Below are positions 9,685-18,958 of a DNA stretch of 58,926 nt, in pieces (the stretch's first letter is position 1; every line of letters begins with the position of its first letter). Location of the stretch: assembly GCA_964654605.1 (NCBI GenBank), contig CAZZLW010000079.1, positions 1 to 58,926 of the forward strand, given 5' to 3'. The notes under the pieces were generated by a model. That model ran no database searches and was not told where the DNA came from. It was given only the letters and a program-made list of their open reading frames with translations. The translations under genes and the position numbers were made by a program. Origin of the DNA: Raineya sp964654605 (lineage in GTDB: Bacteria > Bacteroidota > Bacteroidia > Cytophagales > Thermonemataceae).

Positions 9685-11268
9685 CTATGCCAAATATTCG
9701 TAAGCGGGAATAGTCAGAAATTCCACAAAATTTTCATTCAAAACAATTTCATCAAAAATTTTGATAGCCTTTTCTAAATTTCCTGTTTGCACTCTTGCCT
9801 CACCGAGCAGTTTTTTGCATTTTTCGGTTTCTTCTTGTAAAATTTGCTTGTAAAGTGCTAAATCAATAGTTCTGCCGTCCTCTAATGGGGCTTTTGTTTT
9901 GAGCCATTGCCACACTTGGGCTCTTGAAATTTCAGCGGTTGCGGCATCTTCCATAAGGTTGTAGAGAGCCGCCGCTCCTACCCCCGAAAGCCACGATTCA
10001 ATGTACAAAATGCCTACATTGATGTTGGTTCGCAAGCCTTGCTCGGTAATTTTTCCACCTTCTATCGTAAAATTGAGCAAATCTTTATCCGAAAGGTGTA
10101 GGTCTTGGCGTAAAATGTGCTTTTGATGAGGATTTGAGCCCAAAACTTTATCAAAGGCTTCTTGGGCAATAGGTACAAGGTCGGGGTGGGCAACCCAAGT
10201 ACCATCATAGCCTGTGGTAGCTTCCAATTCTTTATCGGCACGTACTTTGGCAAAAGCATTTTTATTTACTTCTTCATCTTTACGAGAAGGAATAAAAGCC
10301 GACATTCCCCCTATGGCGTGAGCATTGCGTTTGTGGCAAATTTTCACAAGCAACTGAGCATAGGCACGCATAAAAGGTACTTGCATCGTGATTTGGCTTC
10401 TGTCGGGGAATTGGGCTTGGGGCAAATGATGAAGTTTTTTGATAGTGCTAAAAATGTAGTCCCAACGTCCTGCATTTAACCCTGCCAAGTGCTTACGAAG
10501 TTCGTAGATGATTTCTTCCATTTCAAATGCCGCAAGGATAGTTTCAATCAGTACCGTAACTTTGATAGTACCTTCGGGTATGGCTAAATAATTTTGGGCT
10601 TCTACAAATACTTCGTTCCAGAGGCGGGCTTCCAAATGGTTTTCTAATTTGGGCAAATAAAAATAAGGAGCTGTACCACGAGCAAGCAAATTTTGGGCAT
10701 TGTGGAAAAAGAAAAGTCCGAAATCAAACAGAGAGGCAGAAATAGGTTCGCCTTCTACCAGAAAGTGCTTTTCTACTAAGTGCCAGCCACGAGGGCGAAC
10801 TTTCAGGACTGCGGTTTTTTCGTTGAGCTGATAGGTTTTGCCGTTTTCGGCGGTAAAGTCTATTTGTCGCAAAATGGCATTTTTCAAGTTGATTTGCCCT
10901 TCCAAACAATTTTCCCAAGTGGGCGAGTTGGCATCTTCAAAGTCTGCCATAAATACCTTTGCTCCCGAATTGAGAGCATTGATAACCATTTTTCTATCCA
11001 CAGGTCCTGTGATTTCTACGCGTCTATCTTGCAAATCCGCAGGTATAGGGGCTACTTTCCAAGAAGCATCTTCACGAATGGCTTGTGTTTCGGGTAAAAA
11101 AGTGGGTAATTTGCCATTTTTAAGTTCCTGCAGGCGTTCCTGACGTTTAGCAAGTAGCTCTTTACGCTTGGGATTGAATTTTTTGTGTAAATGAACCAAA
11201 AAAGCGATTGCCTCATCTGTTAGCACTTCGCTATACAGATTGGCGGCTGAAATTTGGGCATTGAGCAT
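9685..11268 (-). CDS. aceB: Malate synthase A
   Basis: The 527-residue enzyme condenses glyoxylate with acetyl-CoA to malate in the glyoxylate bypass. The signature AGLNAGRWDYIFS is present, as are the GPVDRKM and VLKVRPRGWHL segments of the TIM-barrel core typical of the A isoform; the length fits the family (about 530). Isocitrate lyase, the usual partner, is not adjacent and must be elsewhere if the bypass operates. The gene lies downstream of the PurF-type gene on the same strand across a 172-base gap containing a 20-base palindrome (11308-11327) that may be a control site. Confidence 0.95.
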   Translation of the reverse strand: MLNAQISAANLYSEVLTDEAIAFLVHLHKKFNPKRKELLAKRQERLQELKNGKLPTFLPETQAIREDASWKVAPIPADLQDRRVEITGPVDRKMVINALNSGAKVFMADFEDANSPTWENCLEGQINLKNAILRQIDFTAENGKTYQLNEKTAVLKVRPRGWHLVEKHFLVEGEPISASLFDFGLFFFHNAQNLLARGTAPYFYLPKLENHLEARLWNEVFVEAQNYLAIPEGTIKVTVLIETILAAFEMEEIIYELRKHLAGLNAGRWDYIFSTIKKLHHLPQAQFPDRSQITMQVPFMRAYAQLLVKICHKRNAHAIGGMSAFIPSRKDEEVNKNAFAKVRADKELEATTGYDGTWVAHPDLVPIAQEAFDKVLGSNPHQKHILRQDLHLSDKDLLNFTIEGGKITEQGLRTNINVGILYIESWLSGVGAAALYNLMEDAATAEISRAQVWQWLKTKAPLEDGRTIDLALYKQILQEETEKCKKLLGEARVQTGNLEKAIKIFDEIVLNENFVEFLTIPAYEYLA

Positions 11269-11307
11269 AATTATCCAAGATTAGAGGGTTGAAGTATGGG
11301 CAAGCAA

Positions 11308-11327
11308 TTTAGCGAAAATTCGCTAAA
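11308..11327. promoter_or_regulatory. Palindrome upstream of malate synthase
   Basis: Nine-base arms (TTTAGCGAA at 11308-11316, TTCGCTAAA at 11319-11327) flank a central AA. It lies 40 bases upstream of the aceB start and has no T-run, so an operator is more likely than a terminator. Confidence 0.4.
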
Positions 11328-11440
11328 AGAGAAAAATTTGCCAAGAAAATTTATAAGCATTTAGGCTCAAAAATGCAGAAAGAGGGGAGTATTACATCTA
11401 CTGCCCTTACCTTAAACTTTTGCCTTGCTGTTTTCAGCCT

Positions 11441-13279
11441 TTAATAAGCCCTTTCCAATCTGCCCTCTAAAAAGTTTTTCAAGGATTTATTCACCACCTT
11501 ATAGCCGCCAGGCGTGGGATAGTTGCCTGTAAAGTACCAATCACCTTGATGTAGGGGGCAGGCATTGTGCAGATTTTCTATACTTTGATAGATAACTTCA
11601 ACTTCTGCCTGAATTTTGCTTTTTTGCTTTATCATTTGGGCAATTTTGACTGAAATTTCCTCTTCGCTGAAAAGATTGTACCATTTTTGAGCAAGATTTT
11701 CATTTTCAGCAAGCAGTTTTTCGTCAAAAACAAGGTGTTCGCCTCGTTCTTTGAGCAGTTCCAGCATAGCCCGAAAGGCAACAAATTCACCCATTTTGGA
11801 CATATCTATTCCATAACAATCGGGATAGCGAATTTGAGGAGCAGAAGAAACAATGATAATTTTTCGGGGTTCTAATTTATCCAGCATTTGCAAAATGCTC
11901 TCTTCCAAAGTAGTACCTCTCACGATAGAGTCGTCAATGATAACGAGCGTATCTTGCTTTTTGCGAACTACGTTGTAGGTGGTATCATACACCGAATTGA
12001 CCATTTCTTTGCGGTGGCTATCATCAGTGATAAAAGTGCGGAGTTTAGCATCTTTGATAACCAGTTTTTCTACGCGTATGCGTGTAGAAATGGTTTTTTC
12101 AAGATTTTGCCAATCTTGCTTTTGTAGAAAATCTTTTCGCTTTTGCTCCAAGTGGTATTCCAAACCTTTGAGAAGTCCTAAAAAAGATGTTTCGGCGGTA
12201 TTGGGAACATAGGAAAAAATCGTGTTTTCTAAATCGTATTGGATAGCTTCCAAAACTTTGGGAGCAAGTAAAAATCCTAACTGCTTGCGTTCCTGATAGA
12301 TAGCAGGGTCTGTTCCACGTGAAAAATAAATGCGTTCAAAACTGCAAGACTTTTGGGGCAAAGGCTCGGCAAAGGGTTTTTGTTCAAAAGTAGCGTTTTT
12401 ATGAACAATCAGGGCGTGAGCAGGCTTTATCTCTTCAATTTCTTCATAAGGGGCATCAAAAGCAAGTTTGATAGCGGCTCTTTCAGAAGCTACCACCAAA
12501 AATTCATCATTTGCCCAAAAATAAGCAGGGCGAATACCCGCAGGGTCGCGAGCTACGAAAGCCGCTCCGTAGCCTGTCATTCCTACAATAGCATAGCCGC
12601 CATCAAAATCTTTGCAAGCTCTACGCAAAACTCTCTGTAAATCAATCTTTTCCTCAATTACTGCCGACATTTCCTGCTTGCTGTAAAGTTCTTTGTGGGC
12701 ATCGTAGATGAGTTGGTTTTCTTCGTCCAAAAAATGACCGATTTTTTCAAGTACGGTTACGGTATCAATTTTTTCTTTGGGGTGCTGACCAAGCTGAAGC
12801 AGTTTTTCAAAGAGTTCATCATTGTTGGTCATATTAAAATTGCCTGCAAGCACCAAATTTCTGCTTCGCCAATTATTCTGACGCAAAAAAGGGTGGCAAT
12901 TTTCAATGCTGTTCAAGCCGTGTGTGCCATAGCGTAGGTGTCCTAAAAGCAACTCACCTGTAAAAGCGACATTTTCTTTAAGCCATTGGGCATTGAGGGC
13001 TTCTTTTTTGTGTCCTTTGGTAGTTTTCTTAATTTTTTTTGCTATTTTCTTGAAAATTTTATGCGTAGCTTGCTGTTTGATAGAACGATACCTACTGATG
13101 TAACGGTGCCCAGGCGGCACATCTAACTTAATGACAGCCACTCCTGCTCCATCTTGCCCCCGATTGCTTTGTTTGTCCATAAGCATATACAACTTTTGCA
13201 AAGGATATAGCACCGAGCCGTATTTATCTAAGTAATACTGGTAAGGCTTACGCAAACGAATAAAACCAATTCCACACAT
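11441..13279 (-). CDS. Amidophosphoribosyltransferase-like (PurF family), long form
   Basis: The protein joins an N-terminal Ntn-hydrolase glutaminase domain to a type I phosphoribosyltransferase domain. The start at 13279 is chosen because it places the nucleophile right after the initiator (MCGIGF). NRGQDGAG and GHLRYGTHG fit the glutaminase, and VIIDDSIVRGTT is the PRPP-binding loop. PurF makes phosphoribosylamine, the first step of purine synthesis. At 612 residues it is about 100 longer than classical PurF (about 505), with a lysine-rich insertion after VAVIKL and a long spacer before the transferase. Bacteroidota often carry such a long paralogue beside a standard purF, so the exact reaction is uncertain. 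No other pur gene is nearby. Confidence 0.85.
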   Translation of the reverse strand: MCGIGFIRLRKPYQYYLDKYGSVLYPLQKLYMLMDKQSNRGQDGAGVAVIKLDVPPGHRYISRYRSIKQQATHKIFKKIAKKIKKTTKGHKKEALNAQWLKENVAFTGELLLGHLRYGTHGLNSIENCHPFLRQNNWRSRNLVLAGNFNMTNNDELFEKLLQLGQHPKEKIDTVTVLEKIGHFLDEENQLIYDAHKELYSKQEMSAVIEEKIDLQRVLRRACKDFDGGYAIVGMTGYGAAFVARDPAGIRPAYFWANDEFLVVASERAAIKLAFDAPYEEIEEIKPAHALIVHKNATFEQKPFAEPLPQKSCSFERIYFSRGTDPAIYQERKQLGFLLAPKVLEAIQYDLENTIFSYVPNTAETSFLGLLKGLEYHLEQKRKDFLQKQDWQNLEKTISTRIRVEKLVIKDAKLRTFITDDSHRKEMVNSVYDTTYNVVRKKQDTLVIIDDSIVRGTTLEESILQMLDKLEPRKIIIVSSAPQIRYPDCYGIDMSKMGEFVAFRAMLELLKERGEHLVFDEKLLAENENLAQKWYNLFSEEEISVKIAQMIKQKSKIQAEVEVIYQSIENLHNACPLHQGDWYFTGNYPTPGGYKVVNKSLKNFLEGRLERAY

Positions 13280-13321
13280 TTGTACCCAAAAATTTAGAAA
13301 TGAAAAAGCAATAATTTTCTG

Positions 13322-13329
13322 CAAAGATA
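13322..13329 (-). promoter_or_regulatory. -7 box for the PurF-type gene
   Basis: The reverse strand reads TATCTTTG, 43 bases upstream of the start. A CAAA (reverse TTTG) at 13344-13347 is only 14 bases away, shorter than the usual spacing, so the -33 partner is unclear. Confidence 0.35.
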
Positions 13330-13536
13330 AGGAATTTATTTGGCAAAAAGAGAGCCTAATGGCAAGTTTTGGAAAAAGGTTTTATGAGGCTGATATTAAA
13401 AATTTTGGCAATTGTTTAGGTCTAATTGCAGTATTGAAACAGGAAACAGGAAGCAAGAAACAGGATTTAGAGCATTAGATATGATAGCTATACGGAGTAA
13501 AACTTTTTTTACCCCAAACGCTTGAACCTTTAACTT

Positions 13537-13571
13537 TTTGAACATAAATAGTTACAAATTTTGTATCTTTG
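13537..13571 (+). promoter_or_regulatory. Putative promoter of the methyltransferase gene
   Basis: TTTG (13537-13540) and TATCTTTG (13564-13571) are spaced by 23 bases, at the upper end of the Bacteroidota range. Only 17 bases separate the -7 box from the ATG at 13589, implying a very short leader. Confidence 0.5.
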
Positions 13572-13588
13572 TGGCTTATTTGGAAGCA

Positions 13589-14359
13589 ATGAAGCAACTG
13601 GTTCGTTTTTTTATTCGTTTTGTGCCTCGCAAGTATTTACAGAAGTTTGGTATAGGTGCTTTGCGGGTGGTAGCGGTGTTTTACAGAGGCAATCAGGTAC
13701 AATGCCCTATTTCGGGCAAAACTTACCGAAAGTTTTTGCCTTATGGCAGAATAAAGCCTCGTGAAAATGCTCTTTGCCCCGACTCGCTTTCTTTGGAACG
13801 CCACCGCTTGCTGTGGCTATACTTGCAAAGAAAAACCAATTTTTTTCAAGCCCCCCTGAAAGTGTTGCACATTGCTCCTGAAATTTGCTTTTTGAAAAAA
13901 TTTGAAAATCTATCTAATTTACAAGAATATGTTACGGCAGATTTGGAGTCGCCTTGGGCAAAAGTAAAAATGGATATTCACCAAATGCCTTTTGCTGATA
14001 ATAGCTTTGATGTAGTTTTCTGCAATCACGTTTTAGAACACGTAACAGATGATTTGCAGGCTTTACGAGAAATTTACAGAGTGCTACAAAAAGGGGGCTG
14101 GGCAATTTTGCAATCTCCTTTGGATTGGAACTTGCCTCAAACCTATGAAGACAAAAGCATTACCTCACCCAAAGAGCGAGAAAAAGCCTTTGGGCAAAGC
14201 GACCATTTGAGGCTCTATGGCGGAGATTATGCAGAACGCATTGCTTCTGTGGGTTTTAGAGTAGTGGCAGATGATTTTGTAAAAACGCTTCCCGCCGAAG
14301 AAATCAAACGTTATGCTTTGGATATGAATGAAATAATTTTCGTAGCTTACAAGGATTAA
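13589..14359 (+). CDS. Class I SAM-dependent methyltransferase
   Basis: A 256-residue cytoplasmic methyltransferase of the methyltransferase-11 type. The SAM-binding region starts at VLHIAPE, with the acidic strand end TADLESP, the DNSFDVVFCNHVLEHV motif and the REIYRVLQKGGWAIL post-motif. An N-terminal module resembles a zinc knuckle (CPISGK, FLPYGR, CPDSLSLERHR), but the second cysteine of each pair is Ser, so metal binding is doubtful. The ATG at 13589 is used because the upstream promoter box would be inside a longer frame. It ends 4 bases before rimO, so the two probably form an operon. The substrate is not recognisable. Confidence 0.85.
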   Translation: MKQLVRFFIRFVPRKYLQKFGIGALRVVAVFYRGNQVQCPISGKTYRKFLPYGRIKPRENALCPDSLSLERHRLLWLYLQRKTNFFQAPLKVLHIAPEICFLKKFENLSNLQEYVTADLESPWAKVKMDIHQMPFADNSFDVVFCNHVLEHVTDDLQALREIYRVLQKGGWAILQSPLDWNLPQTYEDKSITSPKEREKAFGQSDHLRLYGGDYAERIASVGFRVVADDFVKTLPAEEIKRYALDMNEIIFVAYKD

Positions 14360-14363
14360 AACA

Positions 14364-15677
14364 ATGAAAACCAAAACTTTACGCAAAAACAAAGTCAATA
14401 TCATTACTTTGGGGTGTGCCAAAAATTTGGTAGATTCTGAAGAAATTTTTACCCAACTCAAAGCCAATCGTTTTGAGGTAACTCACGAAGAAGCTCAATC
14501 TGATGCCAACATCATTATTATCAATACTTGCGGCTTCATTGAAAATGCCAAGCAGGAATCCATTGATACTATTTTGCAATATGCCGATGCCAAAGAAGAA
14601 GGCTTAATTGATAAACTCTATGTTACAGGTTGTCTTTCGCATCGCTACAAAGACGAACTTTCTGCTGAAATTCCGCAAGTGGATGCTTTTTTTGGCACAA
14701 ACGAATTGCCTCGTTTGCTCAAAACCCTCAAAGCAGACTACAAACACGAACTTGTAGGCGAAAGGCTACTCACTACCCCTTCGCATTATGCTTATCTCAA
14801 AATTTCGGAAGGTTGCGACCGACCTTGCTCTTTTTGTGCTATTCCGCTGATGAGGGGCAAACACGTTTCGCGTCCTGTGGAACAACTTGTAGAACAAGCC
14901 AAAAATTTTGCCAAAAAAGGCACCAAAGAGTTAATCCTGATTGCCCAAGACCTTACCTATTATGGTTTGGATACCGAAGGCAAAAGAACTTTACATCAAC
15001 TTTTAGAAAAACTCGCCGAAGTGGAAGGCATTGAATGGATACGCCTCCAATACGCCTATCCTGCGGGTTTCCCTATGGAAATTTTGGACGTAATCCAAAA
15101 ACACGCTAGTATCTGCAAATATTTGGATATGCCTTTGCAACACGGCTCCTCTGAAATGCTCAAAATAATGCGTAGAGGCATTACCCGTGAAAAAACAGAA
15201 GTACTTTTGGATAAAATTCGGCAAAAAGTGCCTGAAATTGCTTTACGAACCACACTGATTGTCGGACACCCCCACGAAACTGAAAAACACTTTGAGGAAA
15301 TGTGTGAATTTGTAGAAAAAATGCGTTTCGATAGGCTGGGAGTTTTCACATACTCTCACGAAGAGCAAACACATTCCTTCACAATGCCAGATGACATTCC
15401 ACAAGAGGTAAAGCAAGAACGTGCCGCCGAAATTATGAACATTCAGCAGGAAATTTCTTGGGAACTCAATCAGCAAAAAGTAGGCAAAGTTTTTAAGGTG
15501 CTTTTTGATAGAAAAGAGGGGGATTACTTTATCGGTAGAACAGAATACGACTCCCCCGAAGTAGATAACGAAGTGCTGGTAAAAGCTGATAAAAATACTT
15601 ACATACGCATAGGCGATTTCGCAAGTATTCGCATTACCGTAGCCCAAGAGTTTGATTTGTTTGGTGTGCTTGCCTAA
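14364..15677 (+). CDS. rimO: Ribosomal protein S12 methylthiotransferase RimO
   Basis: RimO is a radical SAM enzyme that methylthiolates the conserved aspartate of ribosomal protein S12. The N-terminal MTTase domain shows TLGCAKNLVDSE, NTCGFIE and TGCLSHRY (three cysteines of the auxiliary cluster); the radical SAM cluster motif is C151-x3-C155-x2-C158 (CDRPCSFC); a TRAM domain ends the 437-residue protein. DSEE near the N-terminus and the S12-type core favour RimO over MiaB. It follows the methyltransferase gene after 4 bases. Its stop codon overlaps the stop of the convergent gene by 3 bases, with no terminator between. Confidence 0.96.
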   Translation: MKTKTLRKNKVNIITLGCAKNLVDSEEIFTQLKANRFEVTHEEAQSDANIIIINTCGFIENAKQESIDTILQYADAKEEGLIDKLYVTGCLSHRYKDELSAEIPQVDAFFGTNELPRLLKTLKADYKHELVGERLLTTPSHYAYLKISEGCDRPCSFCAIPLMRGKHVSRPVEQLVEQAKNFAKKGTKELILIAQDLTYYGLDTEGKRTLHQLLEKLAEVEGIEWIRLQYAYPAGFPMEILDVIQKHASICKYLDMPLQHGSSEMLKIMRRGITREKTEVLLDKIRQKVPEIALRTTLIVGHPHETEKHFEEMCEFVEKMRFDRLGVFTYSHEEQTHSFTMPDDIPQEVKQERAAEIMNIQQEISWELNQQKVGKVFKVLFDRKEGDYFIGRTEYDSPEVDNEVLVKADKNTYIRIGDFASIRITVAQEFDLFGVLA

Positions 15678-18600
15678 AAATCATACCCCATAGAAATCAC
15701 CCACACGGGGCGTGGCGTAACTACAAAGTCCTCCACTTTCCAAGCTATATCGGCTTTCAGGTAGTAGCCCAAAAAGGTGGTACGAAAGCCCCAGCCATAG
15801 CTTGCCAAATAAGGACTTTTGAAATTATTGACAATGATAGTGAAAGGGGGTGTATCTATCAGTTGGGTATTTACATCATTTTGCCTATTCCAAGGGGCTG
15901 TGTTGTTCCAAGCCGAGCCGAGGTCGCCGAAGGCAATAAATTGCAGATTTTTGAAAAAGTTGGAAGAAATGGAGTTTTGAAGCAAATATTTGATAATTGG
16001 CACTCGCAGTTCGGCATTGAATAGCATAAAATATTTGCCATTCTGGCTGTTGAAATTAAAGCCACGCAAATTAGTGGCAAATTCGTGAAAAAGTACATCA
16101 GGATTGCCTTGCTCAAAACTTACATCAAGCGGCGGATTGCCTCCCAAGCTTGCTTGTTGCGAAAGATTATTATCCACACCTCCCAGCATAAAACGTTTAG
16201 GCGAACGTCCTCCAAATGCCCCAGCACTGAAACGAGCCGCAAAGGTAATTTCTTTGTGCAAAGACTGATAGTGGCGAATGTCCAACATCAACTTATCAAA
16301 ACCTTCGTTGATATGGCTGAAAGAGGGGTTGAACTCATAATAAATTTTCGCCCTTGTGCCTTCTACCATATTGGGAGCTTTGGTAATGGTGTTATCAAAG
16401 TTAAACTCGGCTCTTGAGTGGAAATAGCTGATGTATTCGGGAAACTTTGTAATAAAAAGCAAATTCACAGAGCGTCTGTCCATATAACCGCCTGTTAGGC
16501 TCACTCGCATTGAATTGGTAAAAGGATAAGAGGCTGTAAGCGTGAAGCGATTGCTGGCATAGCGTTGAGCAATACCTACCGAAGGGTTGTTGGCGTAGAT
16601 GCTTTTTCTATCGTAGCGAGCAATGAGGTCAAGACGATTGGCAAGATACTGATATTCTGCAAAATAATTGGCACTACGAAGGTCAAAAAGCCCTAACAAC
16701 CCGCCTTTCATGCGGTGGTTTTCCAGTAAATCACTCACTTCCATTTCAAAAAGCAAACCAAAACCACGTATAGGGTCTATGAAAGGGGTGGAAACACTGC
16801 TTTCGGTGGTAAAAAGTGGCTCATAGGGATAGGCTCCGCGTATTTCAGGGTTTTTGTTAGTTTTTCTCCTTTGCGAGAAATTGGTAACGAGTGTCAGATT
16901 ATCATTTTTCTGATTTTTCATCTTTTCTTTGACTTCCTTTACCACTTCGGGGTCAAATTGGTAGTCGTCTGTATCAATTTCTTCGGGGTTGTAGGGCTTT
17001 TCGGGTTTGTATTCGGGTTCGGTGGGTTGTTGAGTTTTTTCCTCTTGTTTTTCTTGGGCAGAGCTATCTGCAAGGGCTTGCTGTTCGGGCAAAAGACCTT
17101 TTTGCTTCAAATACAAAATGCGTGAAGTAGGAATACTTTTCCGATTTTGGGTAAAATCAAAATTTCTTTTGAGCATCAATTTTTCTTTACGCTTGTGCCA
17201 AGAGCGAAAAGCCAGCAAATTTCCTCGCTCTGCCACGCTAAATTTCTGTATGCTATGCCTTGAATTGGTAAGTTGGCGAACTTCTTTGCTCACCAAATTC
17301 ACACTAAAAAGGTTAGAAATACCATTTTGCTCGCTCAAAAACATTGCTGTTTGTTCATCAAACATTACAGGATATAGCTCTTTTTGAGGGGCATTGGTAA
17401 GACGAACTAATTTATTAGCCGATTCTTGCGGATTGTAATAGAAAAGGTCATAATTTTCGCCGATGGTTCTGAAATCGCCGGGAGGAATATTTAGGCTATC
17501 GGCGGGGCGGTTGGAAGAAAAAACCAAAATATCGTTGCTTTTGCCTACAAAAACGGGGTCTGTATCGTCATAGAGGTCATTGGTAAGACGTTTCATAAAA
17601 CGCTCTCGGATAGTGTATAGGTACAAATCGTTGCTACCTGCCTGCACACCTGCCGAGCCTATACGGTCGCTACTAATCGCCAGTACGCTCCCATCTGCCG
17701 AAATATCAAAACCTGTTACCTGATTGAAAAACTCAAATTGCAGTTGTTCCAATTTTTTCACTTTTCTTTTACCTACTTTGAGTATTCGGAAGCGGGTTTT
17801 GTTTTTGTGTTTGTAGCAAATGGCAAGTTGGTTATCATCAGACCAAGCCAAAAGTGGGATTTTTTCGTTTATTCTTTGTGCATTGAGCCGAAAGCCGCCT
17901 CTGAAAACCACTTTTCGCCTCATATTATCCAAATTCCTCACTACTACGGCGTAATGCCCGTTTCGGTTTTCGGAATAAGCAACAAATTTTCCATTGGGGC
18001 TAATTTTTACCTCGTTGTAGGTTTTGCGTTTGTGGTTTTGTTTCTTGAGTTGTGTATCAAAATCCAGTGCTTCGTAATCGGTTTTTGCTTGTTTAGCCAT
18101 TTCCAAATAGAAACTTCGCCAATCCTCAATAAAATCGTCATACGAAATACCCAAAGTGCTTGCAATGGCATCTTTTTCGCTACGTATGATACGCGTAAGG
18201 TTCAGAATGTTGGAAATGTTGTTTTCGCCATATTTGATAGCAATGTAGTTCCAAATAGATTGCCCTACCAGCATAGCTTCTTTGCCAATGAGTTTGTGAG
18301 GGCGTTTGAGTTGCGGATATTCAATGGAGTTTCGCATATAGTCGTCCATTTCGCTACTCCACGCATCGGCTACGAAAGCGGCGGCACCGGGCATAAACCA
18401 ATCGGGCAGGGTGAGCAAAGCTCCATTTTTCAAGATTTCACGAATATTGCCGCCATACATCATTTCATTGACAAAAATCTGGGCAATTCCGAAAGAAATT
18501 TCCTTTTTGAATTCATACAAACTCCCTGTGAAAGGAATTTCAATTTTGGGCTTGATAAAATTTGTTTGTCCGCCTACGGTACGGCTGTTTTCATTGGCAA

Positions 18601-18958
18601 GCCCTACATTGCTTTGCTGTAAATCAGAAACGGAGTTGTAAATAAAAAGTTTGGTTTTGGCAGTGGGGTTATGCCCCAAAAGAGTGGTAATTCTATCAAA
18701 TTCGCTTTCGGCGTAAAGCAAAGCAAAATCGGCAATGGCACTACCAAAATCGTAGTAATAGACTTCAAAATTGGTAGTTGTTTTCATTCGCCAGTCAAAT
18801 TCCTGAAATTGCACCCGATTTTTACCAAAGGGTCTTTGCGTAAGTCCTTCTACTTGCGAATAGACTGGAAAAGAAAGCAAAAAAATAGCCAAAAGGGCAA
18901 ACATTTTTTTGCTAATGTTTTCAAGCAGGTTGGTTGATTTCTTGAGGTAATGGAGCAT
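15674..18958 (-). CDS. Beta-propeller protein with C-terminal outer-membrane barrel
   Basis: A 1094-residue exported protein. After a signal sequence (hydrophobic core FALLAIFLLSFPVYSQ) comes a peptidase MA-like region (NFEVYYYDFGSAI ... FVNEMMYGG ... WFMPGAAAFVADAWS) in which no HExxH is visible, then TolB/WD40-like (PD40) propeller repeats (ISPNGKFVAYSENRNGHYAVVV, DISADGSVLAISSDR), a Q/E/P-rich linker, and a C-terminal Omp85/surface-antigen-like barrel (ELRVPIIKY, FGDLGSAW) ending in aromatic Phe. Annotation pipelines often call such proteins TolB-like translocation proteins; the role is unknown, perhaps outer-membrane assembly or transport. The ATG at 18958 overlaps the upstream gene by 38 bases; an ATG at 18904 is also possible and would avoid the overlap. 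Confidence 0.75.
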   Translation of the reverse strand: MLHYLKKSTNLLENISKKMFALLAIFLLSFPVYSQVEGLTQRPFGKNRVQFQEFDWRMKTTTNFEVYYYDFGSAIADFALLYAESEFDRITTLLGHNPTAKTKLFIYNSVSDLQQSNVGLANENSRTVGGQTNFIKPKIEIPFTGSLYEFKKEISFGIAQIFVNEMMYGGNIREILKNGALLTLPDWFMPGAAAFVADAWSSEMDDYMRNSIEYPQLKRPHKLIGKEAMLVGQSIWNYIAIKYGENNISNILNLTRIIRSEKDAIASTLGISYDDFIEDWRSFYLEMAKQAKTDYEALDFDTQLKKQNHKRKTYNEVKISPNGKFVAYSENRNGHYAVVVRNLDNMRRKVVFRGGFRLNAQRINEKIPLLAWSDDNQLAICYKHKNKTRFRILKVGKRKVKKLEQLQFEFFNQVTGFDISADGSVLAISSDRIGSAGVQAGSNDLYLYTIRERFMKRLTNDLYDDTDPVFVGKSNDILVFSSNRPADSLNIPPGDFRTIGENYDLFYYNPQESANKLVRLTNAPQKELYPVMFDEQTAMFLSEQNGISNLFSVNLVSKEVRQLTNSRHSIQKFSVAERGNLLAFRSWHKRKEKLMLKRNFDFTQNRKSIPTSRILYLKQKGLLPEQQALADSSAQEKQEEKTQQPTEPEYKPEKPYNPEEIDTDDYQFDPEVVKEVKEKMKNQKNDNLTLVTNFSQRRKTNKNPEIRGAYPYEPLFTTESSVSTPFIDPIRGFGLLFEMEVSDLLENHRMKGGLLGLFDLRSANYFAEYQYLANRLDLIARYDRKSIYANNPSVGIAQRYASNRFTLTASYPFTNSMRVSLTGGYMDRRSVNLLFITKFPEYISYFHSRAEFNFDNTITKAPNMVEGTRAKIYYEFNPSFSHINEGFDKLMLDIRHYQSLHKEITFAARFSAGAFGGRSPKRFMLGGVDNNLSQQASLGGNPPLDVSFEQGNPDVLFHEFATNLRGFNFNSQNGKYFMLFNAELRVPIIKYLLQNSISSNFFKNLQFIAFGDLGSAWNNTAPWNRQNDVNTQLIDTPPFTIIVNNFKSPYLASYGWGFRTTFLGYYLKADIAWKVEDFVVTPRPVWVISMGYDF

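Larger units (their letters stand above)
13280..13588. other. Gene-free divergent intergenic region
   Basis: About 309 bases separate the PurF-type gene (reverse) from the methyltransferase gene (forward). It holds a -7-like box for each side (reverse TATCTTTG at 13322-13329; forward TATCTTTG at 13564-13571) and a cluster of AAACAGG-type short repeats near 13438-13465. I see no convincing gene. Confidence 0.6.

Noticed and set aside
13359..13478. Forward 39-codon frame starting MASFGKRFYEAD
   Set aside because: It runs through the AAACAGG repeats, has no promoter or ribosome signal of its own, and is too short to support.
17738..18622. Forward 294-codon frame opposite the barrel gene
   Set aside because: The reverse-strand product has a signal peptide, propeller and barrel features; the forward frame has none.
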